Of a DNA stretch of 64,000 nucleotides, positions 33,935 through 45,907 are shown in pieces; the first letter of the stretch is position 1, and the number at the start of each line of letters is the position of its first letter. The stretch covers positions 310,001 to 374,000 of the forward strand of contig QNQO01000653.1 of NCBI GenBank assembly GCA_003290165.1, written 5' to 3'. This DNA is from Berberis thunbergii (Eukaryota; Streptophyta; Magnoliopsida; Ranunculales; Berberidaceae). A program made the position numbers and the translations under genes. The notes under the pieces were generated by a model. That model searched no databases. It was not told the origin of the DNA and worked only from the letters and a program-made list of their open reading frames with translations.

Positions 33935-35031
33935 TAGGGATGGCAACGGGGTGGATTGGGGCGGATTTGAGCAAATCCATCCCCGATCCGTCAAGAATGA
34001 CGGATCCCCCGATCTGTCCCGCCAATCCGTTTGCAATTTTTATTAAAAACCGTAACCGCCCCGTGCGGATTGACGGATATCTGCCCCGCCCCGCCAATCC
34101 GTTTATTGTTATCCATCTAACTATAGAAATTATAACAAAAATTAAAATCCATACAAAAATTACAAAGAAATTACAAACAAAATTACAGAAATTACAAAGA
34201 ATCCATACGAAAATTAACAAAAAAAAATAAAAACTCGATCTCTGATAGATTTGATCTTGATCTAAAAATTAACAAAAAAATAAAAAAAATCGATCTCAGA
34301 TCTGAATCATCTGATATAGTGATTTGAGATCTTGATTTCAGATTTGAGATCTTGATCTTGATTTCAGATCTGACTCATCTGAGATCACCGACACCCTTCG
34401 CCTTCGTGGCCTTCACTGTGAGAGAGAATGGTCCCTTCGTGGCGCGACCTTCACTGTGAGAGAGAAGGGTCGCCTTCGCGGCCTTCACTGTGAGTCTGTG
34501 AGAGAGAAGGGTCCCTTCGACTTTGCGGCCTTCCCTGTGAGAGAGAAGGGAGGGTCGGCCTTCGCTGTTTTGAGAGAGAAGAAGGGACGAAGGCCTTCGC
34601 TATTTTGAGAGACTGGAGACGAGAGCGGGGTAAGGGGAGGGGGAGAATGTTCGCTGTGAGAGAGAAGAAGGGAGGGTCGCTTGCTGTTTTGAGGAGAAGA
34701 AGGCACGAAGTCTCTGCAGCTCTGCTTTTGCTCCTCTGGTTTGTGAGAGCTGAAAAAAGAAGTGAAAGTGATTGAGAGAGAGAGGTGAGAGGCAGATGTA
34801 GGTAATTTTTTTTTCAGCATATAAAGGAGTTGAGGGTATTTTTTTAATATCAACACTTAAACGGATATCCGTGGGGCGGATATGACCAATTCCGTATCCG
34901 CCCCGAATAATTAATGGATGTTGTTTTGATATCCGTATCCGCCCCAAAATCTGTTTAGGCATATCCAAAACCGCCCCAAACGGATTGGGTGGGGCGGATA
35001 TCCGTGAAAATCCGCCCCACTGCCATCCCTA
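33935..35031. mobile_element. Non-autonomous hAT-like element 2, TSD ATCACCAT
   Basis: Ends TAGGGATGGCAACGGGG and (complement) TAGGGATGGCAGTGGGG, with the perfect 8-bp TSD ATCACCAT at 33927-33934 and 35032-35039. It is GGCGGATATCCG-rich near both ends, so subterminal stretches pair with each other. The interior repeats TTCACTGTGAGAGAGAAGGG blocks and has no transposase. It is related in style, though not in sequence, to the element at 3202-4091. Confidence 0.9.
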
Positions 35032-35122
35032 ATCACCATTGCTCCCATCAAACCTTCCTGCACACACACTCTTAGTCTGAATCTGTCCAACTTCATGTGA
35101 AATCCATTCCATGCATGGAAAC

Positions 35123-35650
35123 TGTGAAATAGGAAACATGTTTGAAACAGGAAAGTGTTTGGACTCCTATTTGAAACAGGAAACTGTTTGGACTTCTGAA
35201 AATTGTTTTTTGAACAGAAAATAAATTCTAGGAAACAGGAAACTGTTGTGAAACAGGAAACTACTGTGAAACAGGAAACTGGTGTCCAAACAGAAAACTG
35301 TTGTCCCTATATATACTAGGAACTATAGGTGTTTTTATTATGATGATTGCACGTAGAAAAACTGTGATGCACAGGGAGTAGAGAAAGATAATTCCTTGAA
35401 TTGTTTCATCTCTTGTTGAGAGATTGTGTGAGAATTGTCATCTTCTTGTACCTTGTTCTTGAATATAGTGGAATCACCTCACTGTGGACGTAGGCAATTG
35501 CTGAACCACGTAAACCTTGTGTTTCTTGTGGTATGTTTTTAATTTTCTCTGATCTCTTTCTTTGCTAGTTGCTCTATTTAATTGATTGGATCCTTGTGGT
35601 ACTTGTGTGCAATTGTTGGTGTCTACCCGCTTCCGCAATAAGGCGCAACA
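35123..35650 (+). repeat. 5' LTR of element F, with U3 repeats
   Basis: TGTGAAATAGG...GGCGCAACA, 528 bp. The first 200 bp contain about eight copies of GAAACAGGAAACTG or close variants. A CCTATATATACTAGG TATA box lies near 35315. Short U3 repeats upstream of the TATA box act as transcription enhancers in tobacco Tnt1 and Tto1; by analogy these may do so here. Confidence 0.92.
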
Positions 35651-35779
35651 ATTGGTATCAGAGCACCAAGGGAAATTGATCTTGAATTGTTCTACTCAAG
35701 ATTGTGAAGATTCAAAAGTGCTAGGATTTGTTTGTGCACAAGTTGTTTGAAAAAAAAAAAAAAACCTTAGTGAAGCTTC

Positions 35780-38700
35780 TTGTCTAGAAAGTCACAGGTT
35801 TTGTTTGCAATGGCATCCAAGGTGAGCAAGGCACATGTGGGGAAGTATGAAATCGAGAAATTTAATGGTAAGAACGATTTCGGATATTGGAGAATACAAA
35901 TGAGGAATTTGCTTATTTCTCAGAAATTACACAAGGCATTACTAGGGAAGGATAAAAAGGTTGAAACCATGTCAGATAATGAATGAAAAGAATTGGATTT
36001 GGAGGCGTGTGCTGCTATTTGCTTGTGTCTGGATAGAGACATAGTTTTTTTAGTTAATGAAGAGACTACGACAGCTGATGTTTGGTTGAAGCTTGAGTCA
36101 CAGTTTATGACTAAGACATTATCAAACAGGTTATACTTGAAAACCCAATTGTACAGACTAGCAATGGATGAGGGCACTCCAATTGGTGATCATATCGCCA
36201 AGTTTACACGGATTATCTCAAATTTGAGAGATGTGGATGTGAAGATTGAGGATGAAGACCAAGCAATTATATTGCTTTACTCCTTGCCGCAGTCATATGA
36301 AAATCTTGTACAAACAATTTGTTTGGGAAAGATGAACTTACATTTGATGAAACTACCGGTGCACTCTTGTCCAATGAGATTCGGAAGAAAATTTCATCAA
36401 ATGGTAATGGGAAAAATCAAGCTGAAGGGTTGGTTGTTAGAAGAAGGTCTCAAGTGAAATCATCTTCAAATAGTGGAAAATCTAGATCAAAGTCTAGAGG
36501 TCCACAATGTCACAAATGTAGAGAGTGGGGGCATATTAGGAAAATTTGTCCAAATCAAGGTAAGAGTAATCATGATAACAGTTGGAAGGGCAAGAAAAAG
36601 CAAGATAAGGGTGATACTAGTGAAGCAAGTTATGCATCTAGTATGGAAAAGGATGAAGAATGTTATTCAGTTGCGGGTGAAAACACAAAAATCTCTGGGA
36701 GATGGCTCCTTGACTCTGGGTGTTCTTACCATATGTGCCCAAACAGGGAGTGGTTCACTACCTATGAGCACATTGATGGTGGTACTATTCTAATGGGTAA
36801 TGATTACGCTTGTAAGACAATTGGAATTGGAACAATGAGGATTAAGATGTATGATGGTGTTGTGAGAACCTTAACTGATGTGAGGCATGTCCCAGCCTTG
36901 AAAAAGAACATTATCTCACTTGGTGTTTTAGACTCCAATGGTTGTAAGTTTACAGCGGTAGGTGGAGTTTTAAAGGTTGTCCGTGGGTCTTTGGTTGTCA
37001 TGAAAGGGATCAAACAAGGTAACTTGTACACCTTGATGGGTAACACGGGAACAGGAAATGTGGCAGTGGGAACTTTTCATCGGAAAGCACTAGGTTATGG
37101 CACATGCGACTTGGGCATATGACAGAAAAAGGATTGTCTCTACTGAGCAAGTAAGGGTTACTGAAGGGTATGCAGAAACCAACTATGGAGTTTTGCGAGC
37201 GTTGTGTATATGGAAAACAATGCAGGGTAAAATTCAGTACAAGCAAGCACATGCGCAGAGGTGTTCTAGACTATGTGCATACAGATGTGTGGGGACCAGC
37301 GAAGGTCGCCTCTAAGGGAGGTTCCAGGTACTTTGTCTCCTTCGTTGATGATTATTCCCGTTACACATGGGTATATTTTTTGAAGTCCAAGAATGAAATA
37401 TTTGAGACATTTAAAAGGTGGAGAGCAATGGTTGAGAATAGAACTGGAAGAAAGGTGAAGACTTTGAGGTCTGATAATGGTACTGAGTATACTGAGGGTA
37501 TTTTCAAACAGTTTTGTGATCAGGAAGGAATTGTTCGACATTGGAATGTTAGAAACACGCCACAACAAAATGGAGTTGCTGAGAGATTGAACCGTACTAT
37601 GCTTGAAAGAGCTAGGTGTATGCGCTCCAATGCTTGTCTTGGCAGAGAATGGTGGGCTGAATCAATAGCCACCGCGTGTTTCTTGATTAATAGATCGCCA
37701 CATTCTACATTAGACTGCAAAACACCTTATGAGGTGTGGTCAGGTGAACATGCTGATTACAGTGTACTCAAAGTTTTTGGTTGTATTGCCTACTACCATG
37801 TGAAAGAAAATAAGCTTGATGCTAGGGCTAAGAAAGCCATTTTCTTGGGGTATGCAAAAGGCGTGAAGGGTTATCGTCTATGGTGTTTAGAGGATAATAA
37901 ATTTGTGATCAGTCGAGATGTTACATTTGATGAGAATTCCTTGTTAGCTTGTACTAAAGCTAAGGAGTTGGTTGATAGTGGTGGTGAATCTAATAACACT
38001 CAGAAAGTGGAAGTTGAAGCGTCTGTGGATGCAGTAGATGAACAAGTGGTTGAAGCAGGCACACATGATCTGAATTATGAGCCTGAAGACCATGAGGAAC
38101 AACAACCAGTTGAAGATAATCAATCCCAGCAGCAACCTTTGGCCTTAACTAGGTCAAAACGATCGATTAAGCAAGTTAAAAATTTGGCTTTGAAGAACCG
38201 TTGAAGCACTATGGTCAGTTGAATACAGTTGATTTGGTTGCATATGCACTCTCTGTGGAAGATGATGAGCCAACTACTTACAAGCAGGCTGCGCGTCATT
38301 CAGATACTCAGAGTTGGTTATTAGCTATGCAGGGTGAGATGGAGTCTCTCCAAAAGAACCATACTTGGGATCTAGTGTCGTTGCCTAATGGAAGGAAAGC
38401 AATTGGCTGCAAGTGGGTGTTTAAGAAGAAACAGACTACTCTAGAGTCTGGTACTCAGTTCAAGGCAAGATTAGTAGCTAAAGGTTTTGCTCAGAGGGAA
38501 GGCGTTGACTACAATGAGATATTTTCGCCTGTGGTAAAACACACTTATATTCGTGTGTTGTTGAGCTTGGTAGCTCATGGTGACCTTGAGTTTGAACAAC
38601 TTGATGTGAAAACAGCTTTCTTGCATGGAGACTTAGAGGAGGAAATTTATATGCATCAGCAGGAAGGTTTTAAGGTTGCTGGAAAAGAAGACCATGTTTG

Positions 38701-39825
38701 TCATTTGAGGAGATCACTTTATGGGTTAAAGCAGTCACCTAGGCAGTGGTACAAATGGTTTGACACTTTTATGTTGAAACATGGGTTCACACGAAGTAAG
38801 TATGATTGTTGTGTTTACTTGAAAAAACTTCGTAGTGGCGATTTTATTTATCTTTTGCTCTATGTTGACGATATGCTCATTGCCTGTAAGAGTATGGTGG
38901 AGATAAACAAATTGAAGTCTCAACTTGCTTCTGAGTTTGAGATGAAGGATATGGGTGCTGCAAGGAAAATACTTGGTATGGAGATAAGAAGAGAAAGGGA
39001 GAATAAAAAATTATTTCTTTCACAGAAGGGGTACCTTGAAAAGGTCATATCACGGTTTGGCATGGAAAATGCAAAGTCGATTATTACTCATTTGGCTTCA
39101 CATTTTAGACTTTCTCGAAAGTTATCTCCAGTCACAGTGGAAGAAAAGGAATACATGTCGCATGTTCCTTATGCTAGTGCAGTTGGCAGTTTAATGTATG
39201 CTATGGTGTGTACACGCCCTGACATTTCACAGGCTGTTAGTGTTGTGAGCAGGTATATGGAAAACCCTGGGAAGAAACATTGGGAGGCAGTGGAATGGAT
39301 GCTTAGGTACTTAAAAGGTACCTTGGATGTGGGTTTGGACTTCGGTGGAGATTCATGTCATGTTCGTGGGTTTGTTGATTCTGATTATGCTGGTGATCTA
39401 GATAGACGAAGATCTACTACTGGTTACGTATTTCAGATATACGGTGCTCCGGTTAGTTGGAGATCTATGCTTCAGGATACAGTGACTCTCTCTACTACAG
39501 AGGCAGAGTATATGGCATTGACAGAAGGTGTAAAAGAAGCATTGTGGTTCAAGGTCTTGTAAATGACTTGGGTGTGGAACAAGATAGTGTTGAAGTTCTC
39601 TGTGACAGTCAGAGTGTCATCCACTTGGCTAAAAATCAGGTTCATCACGTAAGGACTAAGCATATTGACGTCCGATATCACTTTGTTCGAGATGTAATTG
39701 AGGATGGTGATGTGTCTTTGGTGAAAGTACACACAAAAGACAACCCTGCTGATATGTTGACAAAGGTTGTTCCTGGAGTTAAGTTCCAACATTGTTTAGA
39801 CTTACTCCGCATTGACTCATGTTGA
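35780..39825 (+). pseudogene. gag-pol of Copia element F, frameshifted
   Basis: Gag starts near 35780-35810 with VGKYEIEKFNGKNDFGYWR. A TGA at 35984-35986 replaces an expected Trp. Frame changes occur near 36315, 37085, 38195 and 39550, and a TAA lies at 37152. Domains in order: zinc knuckle CHKCREWGHIRKIC, protease LLDSGCSYHM, pre-integrase LWHMRLGHM and CERC, integrase HTDVWGP, SDNGTEY and NGVAERLNR, a K/R-rich linker, reverse transcriptase with LDVKTAFLHGDLEEEIYM and the catalytic LLLYVDDMLIA, and RNase H with DSDYAGD, STTEAEYMAL and KHIDVRYHFVRD. It would encode the polyprotein that copies and integrates the element, but no full-length product can be made. Motifs fit the Tork/Tnt1 lineage. 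Confidence 0.92.
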
Positions 39826-39961
39826 TTGAGGGCCCTTTGGGGCGTTGCCCTTCGGGGCGGTTTCGTGAGGTGACAAAGCTACGATGGAGTGTTGATCAGT
39901 TTATTCTCATGCCTTGTTTCGACTCATTTTTTCCTTATAAAAATTCGCCGAGGTGGAGAAT

Positions 39962-40529
39962 TGTGAAATAGGAAACATGTTTGAAACAGGAAAGTGTTTG
40001 GACTCCTATTTGAAACAGGAAACTGTTTGGACTTCTGGAAATTGTTTTTTGAACAGAAAATAAATTCTAGGAAACAGGAAACTGTTGTGAAACAGGAAAC
40101 TACTGTGAAACAGGAAACTGCTGCCAAACAGAAAACTGTTGTCCCTATATATACTAGGAACTATAGGTGTTTTTATTATGATGATTGCACGTAGAAAAAT
40201 TGTGATGCACAGCACAGGGAGTAGAGAAAGATAATTCCTTGAATTGTTTCATCTCTTGTTGAGAGATTGTGTGAGAATTGTCATCTTCTTGTACCTTGTT
40301 CTTGAATATAGTGGAATCACCTCACTGTACCTTGTTCTTGAATATAGTGGAATCACCTCACTGTGGACGTAGGCAATTGCTGAACCACGTAAACCTTGTG
40401 TCTCTTGTGGTATGTTCTTAATTTTCTCTGATCTCTTTCTTTGCTAGTTGCTCTATTTAATTGATTGGATCCTTGTGGTACTTGTGTGCAATTGTTGGTG
40501 TCTACCCGCTTCCGCAATAAGGCGCAACA
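39962..40529 (+). repeat. 3' LTR of element F
   Basis: 568 bp, preceded by the purine tract GAGGTGGAGAAT. Longer than the 5' LTR chiefly because of a 36-bp tandem duplication (40291-40326 repeated at 40327-40362) and a 5-bp repeat AGCAC near 40210. Confidence 0.93.
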
Positions 40530-41059
40530 GAAACAACCGGTCCCTCCTAGTGTGTTTTGAAGCAACATTTAGCCATGTTGATCTGGGAAGAATTCAGAAC
40601 AGAACTCTACACCTAACCATAGAGAATCTTTGTACTCTTCATAGAAAAATTTGCCACGAAACATCAGACTTGTACGAGTCATTAGAGTTTAAGAAATGAA
40701 CAAAAAAGAGTTTATTTCATGCTTTGATGACAAAGCACGTAGTTTGGCAGGGATAGATACCAGGAAATTATCAACACCTTTGTTTATGTTGGATTACCAA
40801 TGACTTATTTCTTAGTTAAACAATTATATAAATCATTTGGGCTTACTGTCATGATCAACAAAGAGATCAAAAGAGTAGTAGGAGGAAGTAGAAAATCCTG
40901 GCTCCCCTGCTTAAAAATGTCGTCCTCATCACTATTACCATCACAGTCTTGTCATCTCATTTTCTTATTATCAACTTAATACATTCTCTCTTTTTTTCCG
41001 TTAATTAATCATACATTCTTGAAATTGCTTATTTCAATTTTTTTGGATGAATGATATTT

Positions 41060-42357
41060 TGCAGAACTGATGCCTGTCTCCAGATAGCAACAAGAATTGG
41101 ATTGGAGAATGCTGAGGAGGGTTTGAATTTTGTCTTCTCACCGATATCAATCCATGCTACCTTTAGTTTGATTTCTGCTGGGTCAACTGGCAGAACATTA
41201 GAGCAACTACTTTCTTTTCTCGACTCAAAAACCGTAAGTGATCTCAATGAAGAGTCTTTGCAACTTGTTAAGCTACTTACCTCAACGGATCAGAAAGGAA
41301 GCGAGTCGTCTGTCCTTTGCTAACAGCTTCTGCCTTCCTGAGTGACCCCAACCTAGTGGACATGTTCTATCCTTTGCTTGCAGCATCTGGCTTCCTAAGT
41401 GATTTCATCTGAAGCCTCCCTTTAGGGAGCCTGTCTGTGGACAATATGGAGCAGAAGCCAAATAGTTTGATTTTGAAAACAAGGTAATTCTAATTTCATT
41501 TATTCTACAGAAACTGTTTTTGTTCAGTTATCTATACTTACCAAAATGAATTTTCTCATCCATTCCAATACATGTAGGGTGAAATGGGAGCTGTCAAAGA
41601 AGTGATTTCATGGACGGAAAATGCAACTAATGGGCTCATTGGACATGCCCTTCCTCGCTGGTCTATTAACTTAGAAACCAGAATTGTACTAGCAAGTGCA
41701 CTCTACTTCGAAGGTGCCCTGGCATCGAAAGCTCATTCCATCTGAAACCAGATAAGTGTTTCACCTCGTAGATGGACGCTGTTCAAGTTCCCTTCATGAC
41801 TAGTTATAGAAAAGAAAAGAAAAGAAAAGAAAAGAAAAACATTGGAAAATCAGATCATTTTCAAGTCCTCAAACTCCCCTACCAAAAAGGCCCGATGAGA
41901 CAATAGGCAGTTCTCCATGTATTTTTTTCTCCCGCATCAGAAAAAATGAATGAAGAATCTATTCGAAAAGTTGAATTCTTTAATCAGAAATTTAAGCTTT
42001 CAAAATTCAAATAGAGAATTAGACGATTTCATAATTCTAAGGTTTAAAATCTCATTCGCCTTTGAAGCTTCAAAAACCATAAGAGAATTAGGAATATCTT
42101 TTCCCTTTTTGGAAATAGAAGAGCTCTCTGAGATGGCAGATTCTGGAAAAGGACTTTATGTCTCCAACATATTTCACAGCTCATGCATTGAAGTCGATGA
42201 ATATGGAACTGAAGCTGCTCCTTCCAGTGGCGAGGTACTTCGTGGAGGACGCCCATCTTTTGTTGCATTCCTTAGTTCCATAAGGTTTTTATTTATGGTG
42301 AAGCTGATTGCTGACGAAGTATGGATGAATGGAAGTGTATTCAATTCCTTTTTGTAG
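41060..42357 (+). pseudogene. Serpin pseudogene, unit 1
   Basis: Remnant of a plant serpin (serine or cysteine protease inhibitor). The first exon (to 41483) has TDACLQIATRIGLENAEEG, NFVFSPISIHATFSLISAGS and TLEQLLSFLDSK, then stops near 41321. Traces of LKP and DFENK follow, before a donor AAG/GTAATT. The second exon begins at 41578 after CATGTAG, with ENATNGLIGHALPRWS and RIVLASALYFEGA, as in the single-intron plant serpins. A later open part (41950-42357) has LRFKISFAFEASK, LYVSNIFHSSCIEV and EYGTEAA, the hinge before the reactive loop. After GGRPSFVA the sequence leaves the family, so the conserved C-terminus is lost. Stops, frameshifts and an AAAAG run near 41810 make it non-functional. 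Homologous to unit 2. Confidence 0.88.
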
Positions 42358-43392
42358 ATTCATTTATTTGTTAAATCAAGAACTACACCTGATTAAACCT
42401 AACTAAACCAAGAATTCAGTTTACTGGTTTGGTATATATTATCAAAATACCCCAAAGTATATGATTGCTCGTAGAATATTGCTTCATGGAGTTAAAGAAC
42501 ATAATTGGATGAAATCGAACCCTTTTAGCCTAATAGTTGGTATTCAATTTCTTTAGTCATAGGAGAACAGACAACTATAATATCAGCTATAGGGTGAGTT
42601 CAATTTTACATATAACTGATATTATAGCAAGAAAAGGGGAAATTTAATGTCTGTTTCAACTAAACTCTGGTTAAGTAGGTGTAGCTATAACCATTGTTCC
42701 CAGTTCCCACCTATTAACCTTCCTGCGCACACACCACTGGTCTGAATTTCCTCCAATTTCATGCAACATCTATTCCATGTCAACCATCATTCCCTCCAGG
42801 TGTTTTTATAAACAACATTTGGCTGTATTGGTGTGCGAAGAATTCAGAAAATAACTATTCATCTGAATCTTTGTACTCCTTGTAGAAATTTTGTGGTTTC
42901 CCATCAGGCTTGTATGAGAGAGCAAAAGAGTTTACTTCACACTTTGACAGAGCATATCGATATATATACAGGAAGTTACCAAAGTTTTTGTTTATGTTGG
43001 GTTCCTTCTTTGTGAAAAACAAAACTTAAAAGAGCGCATGGAGGGTGGTTTCCTCATCGTTTCCATGGGCTTTCCCTTACTAAACAAACAAGTCAAGAAG
43101 ACTCACTTGTTTGATTAAGAAATAAGTACACCATTTGTGCTTAATTTTCAATCTGTTCTTTAATGATGGGCTTGATTTAGAGACTTTTGGTAAGGAACTA
43201 TCTCCTGATCAACCAAGAGATGAAAAAGTAGTAGGAGGAAGTAAAAAATCCTTGCTCCCATGCTTAAAAATGTCAGTCGCCATCAGTATTACCATCAAGG
43301 TATAATCATCTAATTTTCTTATTTGTTAGCCTAATCATACATTCTTGCAATTGCTTACTTTCAACTTTTTTGAATGAATGATGTTTTGTAGA

Positions 43393-45057
43393 AGTGATGC
43401 CTATCTCCAAATAGCAACGAGAATTAGACAGGAGAAGGCTGAGTAGGGCTTGAGTTTCGTCATCTTGACGATACAATCCATGCTGGCTTGAGCTTGATTG
43501 CTGCTGGATCAACTGGCAAAACATTAGAGCAACTACTTTATTTTCTCAATTCAAAAACCTTGGAGATGTTGCATGGAATAGATGTTGCATGAAATAGATG
43601 TTGAGCTACTTACTTCAACTGAAGAGCAACATCTTCTGTCCTTGAATCATCTCAGTGAAGAGTCTTCACAACTTGTTAAGCTACTTACTTCAACTGGTTG
43701 CAGCAAAGGGTATCTTCTGTCCTTTCCTCACAGCATTTGCCTTCCTAAGAAATTCCGTCGTGATGGGCTGTTCTGTCCTTTGTCAGCAGCATCTGGCTTC
43801 CTAAGCAATTCCATCTGAAGTCTACCTTTCAGGCTGCTTGTTTGTGGTCAATATAGAGCAGAAACTAAGCAATTTGATTTTGAAAGTAAGGTAGGAAATT
43901 TTACTTAGTTTTCTAATATATTAACATGGTTTTTATACATTATTCTCATCCATTGATTCCATTCCAATAAGCGTAGGGTGAAGAAGGGGCAGTCAAAGAA
44001 ATGATTTCCTGGGTGGAAAATGCAACAAATGGGCTCATCAGATATGTACTTCTTAGTCCATTCACTTACAAACCAGACTTGTACTAGCAAGTGCCGTCTA
44101 CTTCAAAGGCTCCTGGCATTGAAAGTTCAATCCATCAAAAACCTGAGACAGAGTGTTTCACCTCCTCGATGGAAGCACTATTCGAGTTCCCTTCATGACT
44201 AGTTACAGGGGAGACACATCTTCTAGGGAAATTAGAACACTGTCAAGTTTTCAAAATCCCTTTTTTTGGAAGTTGAGCAGGGGTTATTTAGGATCCTAAA
44301 ACCTGATAATCAAAGTTACATGATGACATTCTTAAGTATGTTTTTCCTGACTTATCATCGAATACAATCCTTTTCAAATCCTCAGAGAAAGGGCTAGGGA
44401 TAATCTCAATAAATGCACTGTTTGGATAACGCCCAGCCAGATGGTCAGCTAATTTATTAGTCTCTCTGTAGTGATGCCGAACTACCAGGTCTTCTAACTG
44501 ATTCAGCTCCCTCTTTTGTTCTTTTCAAAATGTGTCTAAGATCCCATGGGGTGTATGAGTCCTTGGTCAGCTGCGCTCGAACTCCCTTACCTAAATGGCC
44601 AAGATAATAGACAATTCTCCATTTATTTATTTTTCTCCCATACCAGAAAATTGGATCGAAGAGTCTCACAGAAAAATTGAATTCTGAAGTTGGGTTCTTT
44701 CTTCAGGATTTTAAGCTTTCAGAGGGAACAATGCACAATTTTGCAATTCCCAGGTTTAAAGTCTCATTTGGCTTTTAAGCTTGAGAAGTAGGACTATCTT
44801 TGCCCTTTCTGGATATAGAAGAGCTTTCTACGATGGTACATCCTGCACAAGGACTATGTTTCCAACATATTCCATAGCTCGTGCATTGAAGTCCATGAAC
44901 ACTGAACAGAAGCAGTTCCCTCTACCATTATGACTTACAAGCGTAGCCCCATACCTTCAAGTTTTGCCAATCATCCATTTATGCGTTCATGATCAGAGAG
45001 GAGACTAGCAAAGATGGTATTGTCCATTGGGGCTGTACTCAATCCTTAGTTCCATAA
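43393..45057 (+). pseudogene. Serpin pseudogene, unit 2
   Basis: Second serpin remnant, tandem to unit 1. It begins SDAYLQIATRIRQEKAE followed by a stop at 43444. Frames shift through the SAGSTG-like and LEQLL-like stretch, and an internal duplication of CTACTTACTTCAACTG occurs. The donor is at 43891 (AAG/GTAGGA), the acceptor at 43976, and exon 2 starts GEEGAVKEMISWVENATNGL. The distal part at 44740-45057 has eroded motifs for SFGF, ISFPFLDIEEL and the HSSCIEV region. It ends with the family C-terminus NHPFM, then a frame with KMVLSIGAVLNP. Unit 2 thus keeps the tail that unit 1 lacks. Upstream parts at 42470-43390 align with 33237-33900, 35040-35122 and 40535-41050 of unit 1. Confidence 0.85.
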
Positions 45058-45556
45058 CGTCTATTTCTAGCAAAGCTTATGGCTAACAAGTCTGGATGAA
45101 TTGAGAAAAACATAGATAATGACTAGAAAGCAACTGCTTAGAGCATCTACAACTGTAAAATGTAAAAAGACGCACAACCGGAAAGTAGAGACGTTTCTGT
45201 AAGAAAAAAATCTAACTTCTAGCTCCCTTGCCATGCAATGCTTTGCCTTTGGGAGGGCACCTGACGTTTTCGCCATCTCATAGGGCTGCATTCTAGTATA
45301 TTTTCTCGTAAAAAAAACTTTTGTATTAACTTCATTGCAACTGTTGATTTGATGACTGATTTATTTATTATATATACGGGTGGGACCCAGAAACAAAAGG
45401 TTTTTTTTACAAAGAAAGTGAAACCCAAATGCTTTACCCACTTACAAATTTCGGAGTGAGTTGATTTTTTGTGCATGTAAATCATTCTCGCGGAGAATCG
45501 TAAGTTTTTGAAATTTTAACTCTATTACATACAATCATTGAAGAGTAAGTCTACAC
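45058..45556. other. Intergenic, nothing recognised
   Basis: AT-rich DNA after the serpin remnants. The minus-strand frames here show no known domain. Confidence 0.5.
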
Positions 45557-45706
45557 AGCGAGGAAACGAGCGAGGGGAGTGAGGTGGCGAGGTGGAAGCC
45601 GTTCGTTCCATTCGAGATGTGTGCGCGAAAAGTCAACGCACGCATCCCGAGTGAAATGAACGGTTTTCACTCTCGCCACCTCATTTCCCTAGCTCGTTTC
45701 CTCGCT
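45557..45706. repeat. Foldback palindrome, 150 bp
   Basis: AGCGAGGAAACGAGC at the left pairs with GCTCGTTTCCTCGCT at the right. Inner blocks GAGGTGGCGAG/CTCGCCACCTC, CCGTTCGTTCCATTCGAG/CCGAGTGAAATGAACGG and TGTGCG/CGCACG also pair, around a short loop AAAAGTC. It is GC-rich in AT-rich surroundings. No clear TSD was seen. Confidence 0.75.
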
Positions 45707-45841
45707 CATTTCCTCGACATTTAGAATTTCTGATCATTGAATCTTCTCTACCTTGTGTAGCATGTTTTAGAGCTTCAAATGAGTTCCATTTTTTTTTGTA
45801 AAATTGATTCATATGGTTAAACGATCATTCTCACAATATAT

Positions 45842-45907
45842 CAAGGCATTCTGAAATTTTTAGGTAAGAGGAAATATTTGCGTGGAATGGGCGTAACTTT
45901 CTTTGTC
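45842..45907 (+). repeat. 66-bp repeat, also at 48180-48246
   Basis: ATTCTGAAATTTTTAGGT and GTAACTTTCTTTGT blocks occur in the same order and spacing at 48187-48246, in direct orientation 2.3 kb apart, on either side of hAT element 3. This suggests an old local duplication. Confidence 0.55.

Larger units (their letters stand above)
35123..40529 (+). mobile_element. Copia element F (Tnt1-like), TSD GAAAC
   Basis: A 5407-bp element with 5' LTR 35123-35650, 3' LTR 39962-40529 and the perfect 5-bp TSD GAAAC (35118-35122 and 40530-40534). The primer site TGGTATCAGAGC at 35653-35664 matches initiator tRNA-Met. Gag-pol follows Copia order (gag, protease, integrase, reverse transcriptase, RNase H). 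The LTRs differ by only a handful of bases plus small indels, so insertion was fairly recent. It splits the upstream region of serpin unit 1. Confidence 0.95.

Noticed and set aside
34485..34968. Two overlapping minus-strand frames of about 120 codons
   Set aside because: They come from repeated TTCACTGTGAGAGAG blocks of hAT-like element 2.
45067..45291. Small minus-strand gene after serpin unit 2
   Set aside because: No domain, and the AT-rich context gives several similar chance frames.
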